Below the pieces are notes generated by a model. It worked only from the letters and a program-made list of their open reading frames with translations. It did not search any database and was not told where the DNA came from. Both the position numbers and the translations under genes were made by a program. A stretch of 64,000 nucleotides of DNA from Microplitis mediator (taxonomy: Eukaryota > Arthropoda > Insecta > Hymenoptera > Braconidae). The stretch is taken from assembly GCF_029852145.1 (NCBI RefSeq), contig NC_079979.1, positions 8,906,642 to 8,970,641 of the forward strand. Reading direction: 5' to 3'. Shown piece by piece: positions 1-13,212 of the stretch. Positions within the stretch are counted from its first letter, which is position 1. Each line of letters opens with the position of its first letter.

Positions 1-80
1 ATTATATGTAAGTTCTCATCACGTCCAATTTAAATCGACCGCTCAACTACGCCAGCGCCAAAACATCAACCAGGACGTAA

Positions 81-657
81 CAAATTTATAAATTTTTTTG
101 ACCCTAACTAAGCATGATTTTTATGTATTTCGGTCCTCCACATACTAACCTGAAGTTTATTTAAAACATTAGTCATTTAAAGTCTGAGTAAATTCCAAAA
201 AACCCCAAAAAATTGCAAAAAAGCAAAAAAATTCTTAGTGTTGTGATGAAAAAATTTTTTTGAAGCATATTAAAATTTTTTTATGTTTTAGGCCAAAATA
301 TTTTTTATATATATATATCACAGATCGAAAAATATGATTTCTTTTATTTATTTCGATTTAAAAAATGTTTTTTGTTATACATTTATTTAAAATTTTAGAG
401 ATGTCTGAGCCATGGATGTTCGAGAATTATATGTGACAGATAAACATACATGAAAATAATTATTTATTTAGCCCTATAAAATTTTTTTCATCACAATACT
501 AAGAATTTTTTCTCTTTTTTACAATTTTTTGGGGTTTTTTGGAATTTACTCAGACTTTAAATGGCTAGTGTTTCAAATAAACTTCAGGTTAGTATGTGGA
601 GGACCGAAATACATCAAAATCATGCTTAGTTAGGGTTAAAAAAATTTATAAATTTAA
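81..657. repeat. Long imperfect palindrome (fold-back repeat G)
   Basis: About 175 bases at 81-255 return as reverse complement at 481-657, around a loop of about 225 bases. Matching landmarks are AAATTTATAAATTTTTTTGA on the left and its complement near 655, and CGGTCCTCCACATACTAACC near 143 against its complement near 590. A further short match (AAATCGACCG near 34, CGGTCGATTT near 663) suggests that the arms reach outward to about 30-675. It resembles the other fold-back elements of this window, but no terminal TA duplication could be fixed. Confidence 0.75.
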
Positions 658-675
658 AAAACGGTCGATTTTTGT

Positions 676-2775
676 GTATTTTTGAGGTTTTTTAAAGTTT
701 TCTAAAAATCTGAGGGTGTACGGGTTAAACGGACTTCGGATTCGGATTCAGCGGGTCAAAATACATGGGAATAAATCGGTCCCGTCAAAAGTACAGAGAA
801 TTTATTTTTTTTTGTGTGCCGGTGTAATTGTTGTATGTAAATATTATAAAAATTGTTATTACATTCAATGATGTTGTGTAAGGCGTTGAATTGACCGATG
901 CTTGTCGAATGACGCGCGATTTAATTAAATAACTTATATTTAATTTTCGGTGTTCCTCAACATCTCTCACATGTTCAGCAGCGACTAAATTTTTACCCTT
1001 TATTAATGTTTGTGGTTGAAAATTTATATTATGAGTAATCGATTGAAAGCCAGTTCTTAAGACGAATTCCATTTTTTATCTAAAAAATTGAATAAAGAAT
1101 TTAAAAATTTAAGATACATTCATAAATATATAACTATGTTAAATAGAGCTACTTCTTATTTTTTATCTAATTTCAGATTATGATATATTTAATATTAATA
1201 CTGATTTTTCATTTAATAGTAATTTAACAATAAACATCTTGACAGATTTTAACACTGCTTAACCTCTAATTCACTTGAAACTTATTTTAGTTATTGTGTT
1301 TATTTTACTTACTGTTTTCAGCTGACCCAAGGAAAAATATTTAATTTAATGTACACTTTGTGTAATATGTCACATTTTAAATTGAAAAAATATTTTTTTT
1401 AAGTTTATTTAATTTTTTCAATTACTATTTAGCATCTAATACGTGTTAATTTTGTCAAAAGAGCCACCGTAAGTTGTATCGTTAGGTGGCGCTGGGGTCA
1501 CGCACCCAGCGAATAGCGTGTGGAGTAGTCTATATAGCTGTAGTATCGATTTGTCGAAGTTCGAGTTGGGATGTTAAAGGATTGGGTGAATACTTTTACT
1601 TTCAGTGAGTATAGGTGGACACAGAGGAAGCGGGAAACTGTGATTGGTGCGCAGTCTGTGGAGCATGCGCGCTTGCAATTATACTTTACTTTCGCTCTCG
1701 CTGGGGTCACTATACTTTGAAGTGACTACGCTGTTGTTTTGCTGTATGTATGGGTCTGGAAAATATTCACGTACGTTGAGCCAGGCCGCAGAAAGGATCT
1801 CTGTTACAGAGCTGCTCTGGTAATTAACTTCCGTTTCCGGTACAACGTTTCCCTTTGGTCGATGGCAGTTATTCTGGTTATCTGTAAGATATCGAAAAAC
1901 AGCACTTAATATGTTCATTACCCTTTTTCAGGTTTTATTTTGAATTTATAATTTTAATTGTAAATGTTTTAAATCTGATATTTATATTTTTGTTATTTAT
2001 ATTTTTATTTTATTATTTGCAGCTCAGTTTTTACTGAGTAACAAAATATTTTATGTTTTAATGAGTAACAATATATTAAATACTCGAACGTGGTTTTATA
2101 GTGAAGCTAAATAAACAATATTTATTTATACAATGTTTAAACGGCGTAGTCATTTCCAGGATTATAGTCTGAAGCGGTGAAGCCGTAAAGAGACAGGTTT
2201 AAACTATTTAATTATATAATATTTTGTTAATACTCAAAATTATTTATAGAATTATTAAATAATTATCAGAAATATTTAATAGAATTATCACTAGAGCGGT
2301 AAAATCCGGTAACTATGGCACATTGAATTTTCCGAGTTTTGGGTGAAAATCATATTTCGTGCGTGATACCGCGAGTCGGATCACGTGAAATATTGGAATG
2401 TGACGCTGAGAGTTCCAAGAACTATAATTTTGAATGCGTCTCATTTTTAAAATTTATTTTGAATGATGTAATACATTTTTATATAAAATTTTGAAAATTA
2501 TTCAGCAGGAATATTTATAATTTTATTGTTATTTAATTATTACTCAGAAGGAGCTGATTGAAAATTATAATGATTTTGATTTTTATTATTAGATGATTTT
2601 AATAGTATGATTAAATTGATGCTAAATTTATCAAATAAATTACTTTCTTTTAAACAGAGTATGATAATGATTTTAAGTTATTAATAAAGTTTGATGGTGC
2701 AAGTTAAGCTTGCATAAAGGAGTAATTTATGCAGGTAATATTGGCTGAAATAAATTAGGATTAACACTGGTTGGC
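676..2775. other. No recognisable gene; moderately GC-rich patch at 1440-1900
   Basis: No open frame here shows a known domain. The patch 1440-1900 is clearly less AT-rich than its surroundings and contains TATATAGC near 1531, which could belong to a host promoter or an old repeat. The short minus-strand frames across 1498-1918 lack codon structure and look accidental. The rest is AT-rich filler. Confidence 0.4.
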
Positions 2776-2802
2776 TGTTATGACCAGAGTAGAGAAAAAA
2801 AA

Positions 2803-2839
<37 letters not shown>

Positions 2840-4850
2840 AATAATGAAATAAGGACAAAGTTATTCATATAAAAGAACGTAGGAATAACTGAGATCCCTC
2901 GGATAAAGGTATGTCTATGTATATAAAAGATACATATATATATTTTTATTGGTTGACAAATTCGTACAACAAGTAACTTAAAAACAATAAATTAAAACAG
3001 TATGCCTGTATAGATGTGTATGCGTATTAAGGCTTATCATGTTATGACCAGAGATGGAGAACACAGAAGTCTAAATATCAAATTTCATCGTACTCCGATA
3101 TAAGAAACAATCGCGGCACATAAGCAGTGGTATTGTCACCACAGTAGCCCACTCCCGGAAGGAGGGGGACAATACGCGTAACGATGAGATCTGGAGCAGT
3201 GAGAGCTGTGTGTGTTCTTCTATATTCAAATGTAATTTTTGTTTATTGAGAGTAACGATACGGGTATTATTATTACAGTAACAAACACAGCGAACACATC
3301 AAAATTACAATTATAACTTGTATCACCTAACGAGGTAAACTCTGAAAACACTTCACACAAAAACCGATTCCCCATGAATACATTCATCACGTTTAATAAA
3401 ACACTAAACCGTAGTCGCAACTGAGCTAAGGTTCTGATAATTAAACACTACTAATATACTAAATCTATCGGTAGGAAACTATATATATCAATAAGAACCA
3501 GTGCCCGAGTGCCTGCATATACACATAAAAGAAACACATACACATGTTTTCTTGACTATCTGAAAAACAATTTCATAAAGATATAACATAATAGTTAATT
3601 CAACATGCACATGTATATCCATATATATGCATGCTAGATGTAATTTAAACGGTTGTAACAATTTTAATTGAGATTATCAAAAACCCTAGAGAAAAGGGCC
3701 TTTAAACGGTTATTATACTACAAATTGCATTTATCATTAGAGGATCATTATTATTAATAATATAATAGTAAGAATAACTTAACAAGTAAATTCTTTTAAA
3801 AAAATATATATAATAAATTAAATAAGGATAGTTTTGAATAATAACTCGATAAGAGAAAAAAATAAATTCATATACATCTATTGATATGTGCAAGTATGCT
3901 CCATGTCGGCACTTCCCTTTGCAGAAGGGGAAAGGGGACAAGAGTCCCAAGTCAACGGGTAAGATTAATAAACATCAGTATTAGTTCTCGATTTCTTATT
4001 TCTTTATTACCGCAGCTGAGTGATTCATAAGCTTAAACCTTCGGTTCTGACATCGCGCTTGTTTATTTTACCAAGTGACTCCCCTACCACCTCTGGTGAT
4101 AAACGGTACTCCTCAAGGCGTCACCCTTCCATCCGTGACCCGGGGGTCAAGCTTCAATGACGCGTGCTGTAGTACCAGTACGGATGAGGCTATTACATGA
4201 CCAATCAAGTGCCCTCATTTCAATCACCAACGATTCTTTATTTTTCTTATTGGCTCCCGACCACGATCAGCGGTCGCCCTACCGCTTAAAACTCTTTTCT
4301 TTTTTTTTACCAATAAGCACGATGTTAATCCTCCGGACCCACTATTTCGTGTACTCTTGTAAGGGGTCCAACAATTCTTCTATCACCTTTGGTACCAAAC
4401 GGTGCCTCCTGGATGACACCCCTTCATCTATCAACTTGGAAGTTAAACCAAGATAACTTATGTCATCAAGGACAAATCTATATTTAATTAACCAAGGCGA
4501 TCGTCTCCAGAACCTCCTTACGCCAAATTATACAATCTCTCACCCTTCAGAGGGATGTCGATTCCTTTAAGTAACTGTTGTCCAAATTAGAAATATAAAA
4601 AGGACAATTTTTGAATAATTAAACGAGATAAATTAAATATCAATTATATTTCTTTTTCTGTTTTCTTCTCCTTGAGTTAATCTCTATTTATCCTTGGCTA
4701 CTGCATGTGCAGGAAATGAATCACTAGCGGAGAAGTGTTCAGAAGTCACCAGAGACCCAAAAAGAAAACTGGATGCCGATAAGACTTGCAGTTTCTTTTA
4801 TTACAAGAGCAGGGAGGGCAGTCACAGCGTATGACATTTCCCCTTGATTT
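2776..4850. other. Unassigned stretch with short direct repeats and an AAT microsatellite
   Basis: The 14-mer TGTTATGACCAGAG occurs at 2776-2789 and 3040-3053 in the same orientation, which may mark an old LTR boundary beginning TG. An AAT microsatellite lies at about 2813-2840. A frame open at 4157-4456 has no recognisable domain. The stretch ends in the core promoter at 4856, so it may be upstream DNA of a host gene or the U3 of a decayed LTR element; I cannot decide between these. Confidence 0.35.
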
Positions 4851-4855
4851 AAGTC

Positions 4856-4895
4856 TATATAAACACGCGATTTATCAGCTTCGCGTCTTCAGTCC
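4856..4895 (+). promoter_or_regulatory. TATA box plus initiator (core promoter)
   Basis: TATATAAA at 4856-4863 is followed by TCAGTC at 4889-4894. This places an arthropod-type initiator A about 33 bases after the TATAAA start at 4858. No coding frame follows before the Polinton insertion at 5133, so the transcribed 5' exon would run straight into the transposon. In the empty site this exon would continue at 43779 and reach GTAAGT at 43792. Confidence 0.5.
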
Positions 4896-5132
4896 CTTTT
4901 TAAAACTCAATTGAGCTTAACTTACGTTACGACACTTCGGTTTTACGAAATTATTCTGAGAGTTTCTCATTTTACAATTATTATTATTTCACAAAACCCA
5001 ACCGGGGGTATTAATTAAATAGAATTTGAACGTGAGATTTCTATCTGGTCTATCATACGAGTAACAATAACCAACAATCGTCCAACCAACAACAACAATT
5101 CAACTGTACAACAGAAGTTGAATAAATCTATA

Positions 5133-5201
5133 AGTAGTATGGTGCAAGAGCGTGGTGGGGGCACCCTCGAGACCGCCGGTCGTTTCGTACAGTGCAGAAT
5201 A

Positions 5202-5262
<61 letters not shown>

Positions 5263-5280
5263 CATATATATACATTTCGA
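5133..5280 (+). repeat. Left terminal inverted repeat of the Polinton
   Basis: The order is AGTAGTATGGTGCA, GAGCGTGGTGGGGGCACC, CTCGAGACCGCCGGTCGTT, then an AT-dinucleotide tract from about 5201 to 5275 broken by TATACATA. The same blocks occur in inverted order at the right end. The open frames of repeated Tyr and Ile across the TA tract are artefacts of the repeat. Confidence 0.85.
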
Positions 5281-5603
5281 ACGCAAATCGTCAAACATGA
5301 GCAATATATATATATATAAATTTCCACCAGGACATAGACATTTAGATAGACATAAATCTTACTTACCTTTCAGGTTTATAATATTAATGAAAATACTTAG
5401 GCTATATTCAATTAAACACTCAAACATACATATTTATCTGTAATGATAATGACGAAAATTTATTTTACTTACCTTTCAGGTTCATAATAGTAATAAAAAT
5501 ACTTAGCCTATGTTTAATTTAAATAATCAAAAACATCTGTCTATCCGCTATTATAATGATCGTTATTTATTTATGTTTCCTTATAATTATTAATTATATA
5601 TAT
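5281..5603. other. Inner part of left Polinton end; short duplicated segment
   Basis: A segment starting CTTACTTACCTTTCAGGTT near 5370 is repeated about 92 bases later near 5464, including ATACTTAG(G/C)CTAT. Read leftward it holds consensus-like splice donors (AAAGGTAAGTA). A weaker similar segment lies inside the right end near 43520, so this may be subterminal repeat sequence. No gene is seen. Confidence 0.45.
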
Positions 5604-6015
5604 TTAATGCAGAATAGCCTCTATACGGTTATGTAGAGCGATTATAGGCTCCATGTCGACAGAATAATCATATTCCCGATTATATTTTAAATATGACGAC
5701 TTATTTTGGAGGTACAGCTGAATGCGTACATCGTTAGTTCGCTCCAAACTTAGGTAAAGGGGCTCCAGTACTATAGGTAAGTTGCACTCCGTCAGCTTTT
5801 TGACTTTGTCCAGTATATCTAGCCCTTCAAGCGGTGAATACTGACCGTAACAAAGATCTCCAACGAGATCATACACTTGTTTCAGGATCTAAACACGATT
5901 GACTATTAAGTGGGCGTTTCAAAAATGTTATTTTGAATTTAAAATTTTAACTTACGTGTCTTTCCAAATTTAGCAGACAGAGTATAAAATAACGCATCCC
6001 GATAAAAACAGCCAT
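5604..6015 (-). CDS. Small two-exon Polinton gene, function unknown
   Basis: I propose exon 1 at 6015-5956 (ATG, 20 codons, hydrophobic start MAVFIGMRYFILCLLN) and exon 2 at 5888-5604, joined over a 67-base intron with CAC|GTAAG donor and TTTAG|ATC acceptor. Both sides are in phase 0, giving about 114 residues. The N-terminal hydrophobic stretch could be a signal or membrane segment. Exon 2 is acidic with evenly spaced leucines (DILDKVKKLTECNLPIVLEP). I recognise no family. It lies at the left edge of the Polinton and is transcribed outward, like the gene at 7088-7801. The splice model is inferred from the sites and frame only. Confidence 0.5.
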
Positions 6016-7087
6016 TGTAGTTATTCGTTATAAAGTTGTTAAGTTTTTGTATTTTATTATTAAACTTTTTAGGTACTCTGACACAGAGTGTTAAAGTTGT
6101 ACTGCGTAATGCATTACTAAGTTACTGAATCTTTCTATGGAGGCATCTCTAATTACGCCTCATCGCAGATTTATATCTCGTTAAACGTATGCTGTGCAAC
6201 TTAATAGAACTACTTAATAAAATTAAAAATTTTTCAAATAAAATATATGCTTTAATCAAAAATTTAAGACTCAATAAACTTATTTAAATTAAATTAAATA
6301 TATTTATTAGTTTTAAGGTAAAAATTTGTAAATATTCCATAATTTTCAGATGCTTTGAACTTTTAAATTATTTAATGCTTCTCAGAGGTGAAAAGAATTT
6401 ATCCGTGCGCCGATAAGTTAGTATTTATTAAACGAAGGCTAATTAGCATAATACATTATCAACTGTATGACAGGCGAATGCTAGCTGATAATAGAGGTAT
6501 CGCAGCTATTGTTTTGCTGCTGCAGGAATACAACAATATTTGTAGAGTTATATATATATATATAGCTACAGCGTAAAACCAATTTTAAGTGTTATAATTA
6601 GAATTATAATTCAAAATAACTTACCGTAGTTTATAAAATATATATGTATATTATTCAAATACTAAAAATTTTCAATTGATATAACTTATTTTCTAAAATA
6701 GTATAAAATCATTATTTTAATTATTAATTCAAAGTTACTTACCTGTATTACTTAAATACTATAAATTTTCATTTGAAGCGTTTTAGACATATTTTAAATA
6801 GCTTATTTCCTAAAACAATATAAAATCGTTAAATATTCTAAAATAATATATTTATATAAGGTTAAGATCTGTTTATTTAAACTTATAATAATAAAATTTT
6901 ACATATATGTTTTAATAACGCAAATATTTTATATAACCGATGTTATGACCGTTTGTATACATAATTTTAAATTTCTAGTAAAATTTTAATCCGCAACTTT
7001 GGTAATAATGTCCTTAGTGAAAAATAATATTAATTCGAGCACAACTAATTCCATATAATCAGCGGTAAACCAGCCGTGTGTAGCTTC
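6016..7087. other. Left-arm Polinton spacer with a doubtful small frame
   Basis: AT-rich sequence with a partly duplicated block (6600-6690 and 6715-6800 both hold CTTACC, a TATAAAAT-like string and ATTTTCAATT or ATTTTCATTT). A plus-strand frame at 6388-6576 starts MKRIYPCADKLVF and could be an exon, because CTCAG lies just before it, but it ends in a TA-repeat and has no known domain. Minus-strand GGTAAGTAA near 6741 could be a donor of an unseen upstream exon. Confidence 0.3.
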
Positions 7088-7801
7088 CTAACTACTCTTT
7101 ATTTTTTCGTTTACAGAGGCATTTTTCAAACCACCAATCACAAATTTACCAATGATTTCCTCAGATAGCTCGATATCCCCAAAAGTCTGACGTATACGAG
7201 GCATTATATCTTTAACAGGTATTATTAACTGGTTCAAACATTCATTACAGGGCTCACATAATTTTTGAAGATGCTTCAAACGATTATTTATTAGATCTTC
7301 AAACTCGTAAATATTCTGCACTGTGTTTTGCCGCATGGTCACTTTTCTCACATATTTGGGCATTGCATCAGCCTGTTGATTGGTGACATCCATGATGGTA
7401 AATAATTTTGCTTTTCCATAGGTTGATCCTAATGTCGAATATTGAAAAATGTACCCCTCGAGTGATGATGCGTCGTTAGGCAGCTTTCTATATTGAGCGT
7501 CAGGCAAATTGAAATTTTTAGCTAGTTTTTTTAACAAAGCCATAAATTGCTGCCACTTTTCTGACGAACACACTATACCACATGATTTTTCATCAACAAT
7601 AGCAATACACGGCACAAATTTATACGTTTTAGTATCCAATTTGAGTCCTACAGTTATAGATTTAGTACGAGACTCGTTTAATTTATATGAACTGGTCAAT
7701 AAAAAATCAAATTTCTCCCAAGACTGAAGTACACGGCTGTCTTGTTGCGAGGTGCTTGGCTCAGCCATTTCATTAAAAGGTCGTTTTTTAGATAAAGACA
7801 T
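7088..7801 (-). CDS. Polinton protein of unknown function, leftward gene
   Basis: The frame encodes 237 residues from the ATG at 7801 (MSLSKKRPFNEM). A further in-frame ATG at 7831 is less likely, because the TATA-like TTTATAAT near 7862 would put transcription start close to it. The N-terminus is basic and Ser/Thr/Gln-rich, suggesting a nuclear localisation signal. A folded core follows (about 25-140) with strand-like segments such as ITVGLKLD and CGIVCSSEKWQQFMALLKKL. The C-terminal half looks helical with four cysteines near LCEPCNECL. The core weakly recalls PC4-type ssDNA-binding domains (SSEKW resembling their LS-x-E-x-W), which is speculation. It is divergent from the PolB side, and the element nest sits in the shared promoter region. 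Confidence 0.6.
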   Translation of the reverse strand: MSLSKKRPFNEMAEPSTSQQDSRVLQSWEKFDFLLTSSYKLNESRTKSITVGLKLDTKTYKFVPCIAIVDEKSCGIVCSSEKWQQFMALLKKLAKNFNLPDAQYRKLPNDASSLEGYIFQYSTLGSTYGKAKLFTIMDVTNQQADAMPKYVRKVTMRQNTVQNIYEFEDLINNRLKHLQKLCEPCNECLNQLIIPVKDIMPRIRQTFGDIELSEEIIGKFVIGGLKNASVNEKIKSS

Positions 7802-7858
7802 TGTAAAAGCAGCGTGATATGTTTTAGTCACAAGCTTCAGAAGAGAACTGTTGTAGAT

Positions 7859-7936
7859 TATAAAAGTTTCAACTTTTACTACATTTATTACCCCACCACA
7901 TGTAAATGCAAACTATGCATTTTTAATTTACGCTTC
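7859..7936. repeat. Promoter-proximal segment, also present right of the nest
   Basis: The segment from TATAAAAGTTTCAACTTTT to TTTACGCTTCTA is nearly identical to 29702-29780. The nested element D begins immediately after it at a TA. It is therefore the left remnant of the tandem repeat seen at 29579-29900, split by the insertion. Confidence 0.8.
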
Positions 7937-8815
7937 TACACTGGTCACAGAAATTAAGGGATAGAAAAAAAATCCGAAATTTTTAGGTGATTTTCAACGT
8001 GCTGTAACTCGGTGAAAAATGGTCGTATAAAAAAATTTAAAAAAGCAAATTGTAGCCTTAAGTTTCTAGTTTTCAGATCTGGACCTCAAAATTTTTTATC
8101 ATGTACGGTTCCGGAGTAATCATAAGAAAACCAACGAAAAAAAAATTTTCAAAATTTTGGCTGGTCTTTCAATACCTCTATGGGCGACAATAAATTTTTT
8201 TCAATAATCCGACTGTCTGACTTTTCTCGGAAATTTTATGCCCTTTAATTTGGTGGGCTTAAAAAGTCTCTACGACGATTTGGCGCCGAGTTATCATTGA
8301 TCAAAGCAAAAAAGTCCATTTTCGCATTGATAATCAATAACTCTAGATGTATTGGTCGTACAGAGAATGGAAGTAGGGTTTTGAAAACTGGAAAACATTC
8401 TCTATAAGGCAAAATTAGTGGCATTTGATAGAAAAATTTTTTTTAAAGCGATATTGTTTGGTAAAAAACAGGTCAAAATTCACAAATTTAAGGATATTCT
8501 GAAATCTTGCTATAACTTTGGATATAACGGATGAACAAAGGATATCTTCGACTTTTTAACTTCAAAGTGTCCTGAAAAAACCCTGAAAATTTCAAATCGC
8601 TGCGATTTTTCTTTCTTAGTGCCCCGAAGCTTTAAATTTATCGATTTTGTCAAAAATCACCATAATTGGTAGTTTCTCGGTTTTTGTTCATTTTTAGGTA
8701 GATTTTTTTAAAAATCTAGGTATTGTATTTGTCCTCATGGTCGATTTTTCAAGGAATTTTGTCACAACCTATCATAATTAGTTGAGTAGAGTTCGAAAAT
8801 ACCATTCGTTGAAAA

Positions 8816-8818
<3 letters not shown>

Positions 8819-8891
<73 letters not shown>
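8819..8891. repeat. TA dinucleotide microsatellite
   Basis: An uninterrupted run of about 36 TA units. It lies just inside the left end of the Helentron-like element. Confidence 0.95.
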
Positions 8892-8894
<3 letters not shown>

Positions 8895-9420
8895 TGCCAA
8901 AAGATAATTGTCAGCCACTTCCATAATTAATATTTTTCAGCATATATAGCATAGTATCATGCCAATGAGGACGATAAATGAAAAATTTTTCGAAAAAAAT
9001 TTTTGAAATAATATATACACCATGTTAAAATTATGATGTCAAATGATACTTGAGAAACCGGGCTTCATATCAACATTTGACACATAGTTTCAGATATTTA
9101 AAATACTTATGAGCCATGTACATATATGCATACATACATACTAAGAAAAAACTTGTGAGCCTATTTAGTTAAAAGAACTTCGTGAAGAATGACTAGCAGT
9201 TAAGATGATGATTTGTTTATGAATATATCAAAAACTTATATAAAATAGAAATAAACAAAGTATAGCATTTCAAGAAACGTACTTCAACAATCAATTAAAT
9301 TGCATTTTCATTGGGAATTAATTAAAGGCTTTTACGTTCGATTCAATAAACGATCATGTACCACTACATTATAAAGGTTGTTTTAGCCAGACCGTATATT
9401 TATTTGAAGTAAGAAATTAT
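8892..9420. other. Left spacer of the Helentron-like element
   Basis: AT-rich sequence without an open frame. The neighbouring segment 8725-8815 (TTTGTCCTCATGGTCGA and CTATCATAATTAG) resembles 50680-50770 in the short relative, so part of this end is family sequence. The array begins gradually after about 9400. Confidence 0.5.
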
Positions 9421-12400
9421 CCTAAAAATTAACATTTAATCTCGTACAACAGTACTATATTTTCGCCAGTTACGATGGCTAATTTTTTACAACATTCAGT
9501 GCACGTAATAACACTGGCTATCCCACGATAAACATCAAAATATGGTGGTTCATAAGTATCTTTCAGCAGGTATATTTATTGACGCCATAACTTGTATATA
9601 TATACTTTGATGCAAAACGATAATTAACAACCAAACTAATGTACCCATTACTTAACTCAAAAAATAATAACATCGGAAATCAAATGTCATTGTGAATGAA
9701 TAAATCATATTTCTAAATTATAGATGAGAATTATTATTACTGTGCGAATAGAAGGAGTATAAAATGGAAACTTTTCAATGGCTTCACAAAACCCTTTTCG
9801 CATCTGTTCCTATAGGCTAGAAATAGATAATCAGAATCACGTATATAAACGATTTTTCAATGAAAATCTTTGGCTGTTATAAATTCATTTCATAAAGTAA
9901 TCCAATACCGATACTTCATTTTGATAATTACAACTGGGCAGTAAATTTAGTTAAAAAAATAAATACATAAAAAATTAACGTTGAATGTTTCTAAACTTGA
10001 CTATATTTGTGCCAGTTGTGATAAAACACTCTTTAGACCTCCCAATGCACAACATAAAAATGGCTTTCCCATGGTAAATGAACAAAAAATCGTGGTTCAT
10101 AAGTGTTTTTTAGCAGATATTTTGATTGATATCTTAAATTAAATATATACTTGATGCCAAACGATACTTGTCAACCAACTTAATGTACTAATAACTTGAA
10201 TCAAAAACAAATAACATTAAAAATCAGATGTTATATGATGATTAAATAAATTATATTTCTGATGCAGAGATGACAATTATTATTATCTATCGAATAGGAA
10301 GAGTAAAAAATAGGAAATTTTAAATGGCTTCACAGAACCCTCTTTGCATCTATTCCTATGGGCTTCGAGTAAATAATCGAAATTACGTGTATAAACAGTT
10401 TTTCGGAATAATTTACAAATGTTGTGATTCTAACGTGATAAAAATCTTATGTTGTTATGGACTCATTTCATAAAAGTATCCAATATCGATACTTTATTCC
10501 GATGGTTATAACTGGGCCATACATTTAGTTGAAAAAATAAATGCATAAAAAATTGACATTTAATATTTCAGAATATGACTATATTTGTGCCAGATGTGAT
10601 AGAACACTGTTTAGACCTTGCAATGCACAACATAAAAATAGCTTTCCCATGGTAAATGAACAAAAAATTGTGGTTCATAAGTGTCTTTTAGCAGAGATTT
10701 TTATTGATATCGTAAATTAAATATATACTCGATGCTAAACGATACTTGTCAACCAACTTGATGTACCGATAACTTGACTCAAAAACAAATAACATTGAAA
10801 ATCAGATGTTATATTATGACAACATAAATTATATTTCTTAATAATAGATGACAATTATTATTATCCATCAAATAGGAAGAGTAAAAAATAGGAAATTTTG
10901 AATGGCTTCACAAAACCCTCTTTGCATCTATTCCTATGGGCTTCGAGTGAATAAACGAAATTACGTGTATAAACAGTTTTTCGGAATAATTTACAAGTGG
11001 TGTGATTCTAATGTGATGAAAATCTTATGTTGTTATGGACTCATTTCATAAAAGTATCCAATATCGATACTTTATTCCGATGGTTATAACTGGGCCATAC
11101 ATTTAGTTGAAAAAATAAATACATAAAAAATTGACATTTAATATTTCAGAATATGACTATATTTGTGCCAGTTGTGATAGAACACTCTTTAGACCTTCCA
11201 ATGCACAACATAAAAATAGCTTTCCTATAGTAAATGAACAAAAAATTGTGGTTCATATGTGTCTTTTAGCAGATATTTTTATTAATATCTTGAATTAAGT
11301 ATATACTCGATGCCAAACGATACTTGTTAACCAACTTAATGTACCGATAACTTGACTCAAAAACAAATAACATCGAAAATCAGATGTTATATTATGACAA
11401 CATAAATTATATTTCTTAATAATAGATGAGAATTATTATTGTCGTGCGAATAAAAAGAGTTAAAAATGGAAAATTTTGAATGGCTCCACAAAATCCTTTT
11501 CGCATCTATTCCTATAGGATTCAAGTAAATAAACGAAATCGCGTGTATAAACAATTGATCGAAATAATTAACAAATTGTGTGATTCTAACGTGAAACAAA
11601 TCTTACGTTGTTATGGACTCATTTCATAAAAGTATCTAATATCGATACTTTCTTCCGATGGTTATAACTGGGCCATACTTTTAGTTGAAAAAATTAATAC
11701 ATAAAAAATTGACATTTAATATTTCAGAATATGACTATATTTGTGCCAGATGTGATAGAACACTGTTTAGACCTTGCAATGCACAACATAAAAATAGCTT
11801 TCCCATGGTAAATGAACAAAAAATTGTGGTTCATAAGTGATTTTTAGCAGATATTTTTATTGATATCGTAAATTAAATATATACTCGATGCCAAACGATA
11901 CTTGTCAACCAACTTGATGTACCGATAACTTGACTCAAAAACAAATAACATTGAAAATCAGATGTTATATTATGACAACATGAATTATATTTCTTAATAA
12001 TAGATGACAATTATTATTATCCATCAAATAGGAAGAGTAAAAAATAGGAAATTTTAAATGGCTTCACAGAACCCTCTTTGCATCTATTCCTATGGGCTTC
12101 GAGTAAATAATCGAAATTACGTGTATAAACAGTTTTTCGGAATAATTTACAAATGTTGTGATTCTAACGTGATAAAAATCTTATGTTGTTATGGACTCAT
12201 TTCATAAAAGTATCTAATATCGATACTTTCTTCCGATGGTTATAACTGGGCCATACTTTTAGTTGAAAAAATTAATCCATAAAAAATTGACATTTAATAT
12301 TTCAGAATATGACTATATTTGTGCCAGATGTGATAGAACACTGTTTAGACCTTGCAATGCACAACATAAAAATAGCTTTCCCATGGTAAATGAACAAAAA

Positions 12401-13212
12401 ATTGTGGTTCATAAGTGATTTTTAGCAGATATTTTTATTGATATCGTAAATTAAATATATACTCGATGCCAAACGATACTTGTCAACCAACTTGATGTAC
12501 CGATAACTTGACTCAAAAACAAATAACATTGAAAATCAGATGTTATATTATGAGAACATGAATTATATTTATTAATAATAGATGACAATTATTATTATCC
12601 ATCGAATAGGAAGAGTAAAAAATCAAAAATTTTGAATGGCTTCACAAAACCCTCTTTGCATCTATTCCTATGGGCATCGAGTAAATGAACGAAATTACGT
12701 GTATAAACAGTTTTTCGGAATAATTTACAAGTGGTGTGATTCTAATGTGATAAAAATCTTATGTTGTTATGGACTCATTTCATAAAAGTATCTAATATCG
12801 ATACTTTCTTTCGATGGTTATGACTGGGCCATACTTTTAGTTGAAAAAATTGATGCATAAAAAATTGACATTTAATATTTCAGAATATAACTAAATTTGT
12901 GCCAGTTGTGATAGAACACTGTTTAGCCCTTACAATGCACAACATAAAAATAGCTTTCTCATCGTAAATGAACAAAAAATTGTGGTTCATAAGTGTCTTT
13001 CAGCAGATATTTTTATTGATATCTTATATAAGTATATACTCGATGCCAAACGATACTTGTAAACAAACTTAATGTACCGATAACTTGACTCAAAAACAAA
13101 TAACATTGAAAATCAGATGTTATATTATGACAACATAAATTATATTTCTGAATAATAGAGGAAAATTATTATTGTCGCGCGAATAAAAAGAGTTAAAAAT
13201 GGAAAATTTTGA

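Noticed and set aside
1498..1918. Overlapping minus-strand frames as a host gene.
   Set aside because: Short, without domain, without splice or promoter support; the region is only less AT-rich than its neighbours.
5015..5443. Open frames of repeated Tyr/Ile on both strands.
   Set aside because: They translate the TA dinucleotide tract of the Polinton TIR; the same happens at 18657-18845 and 43543-43848.
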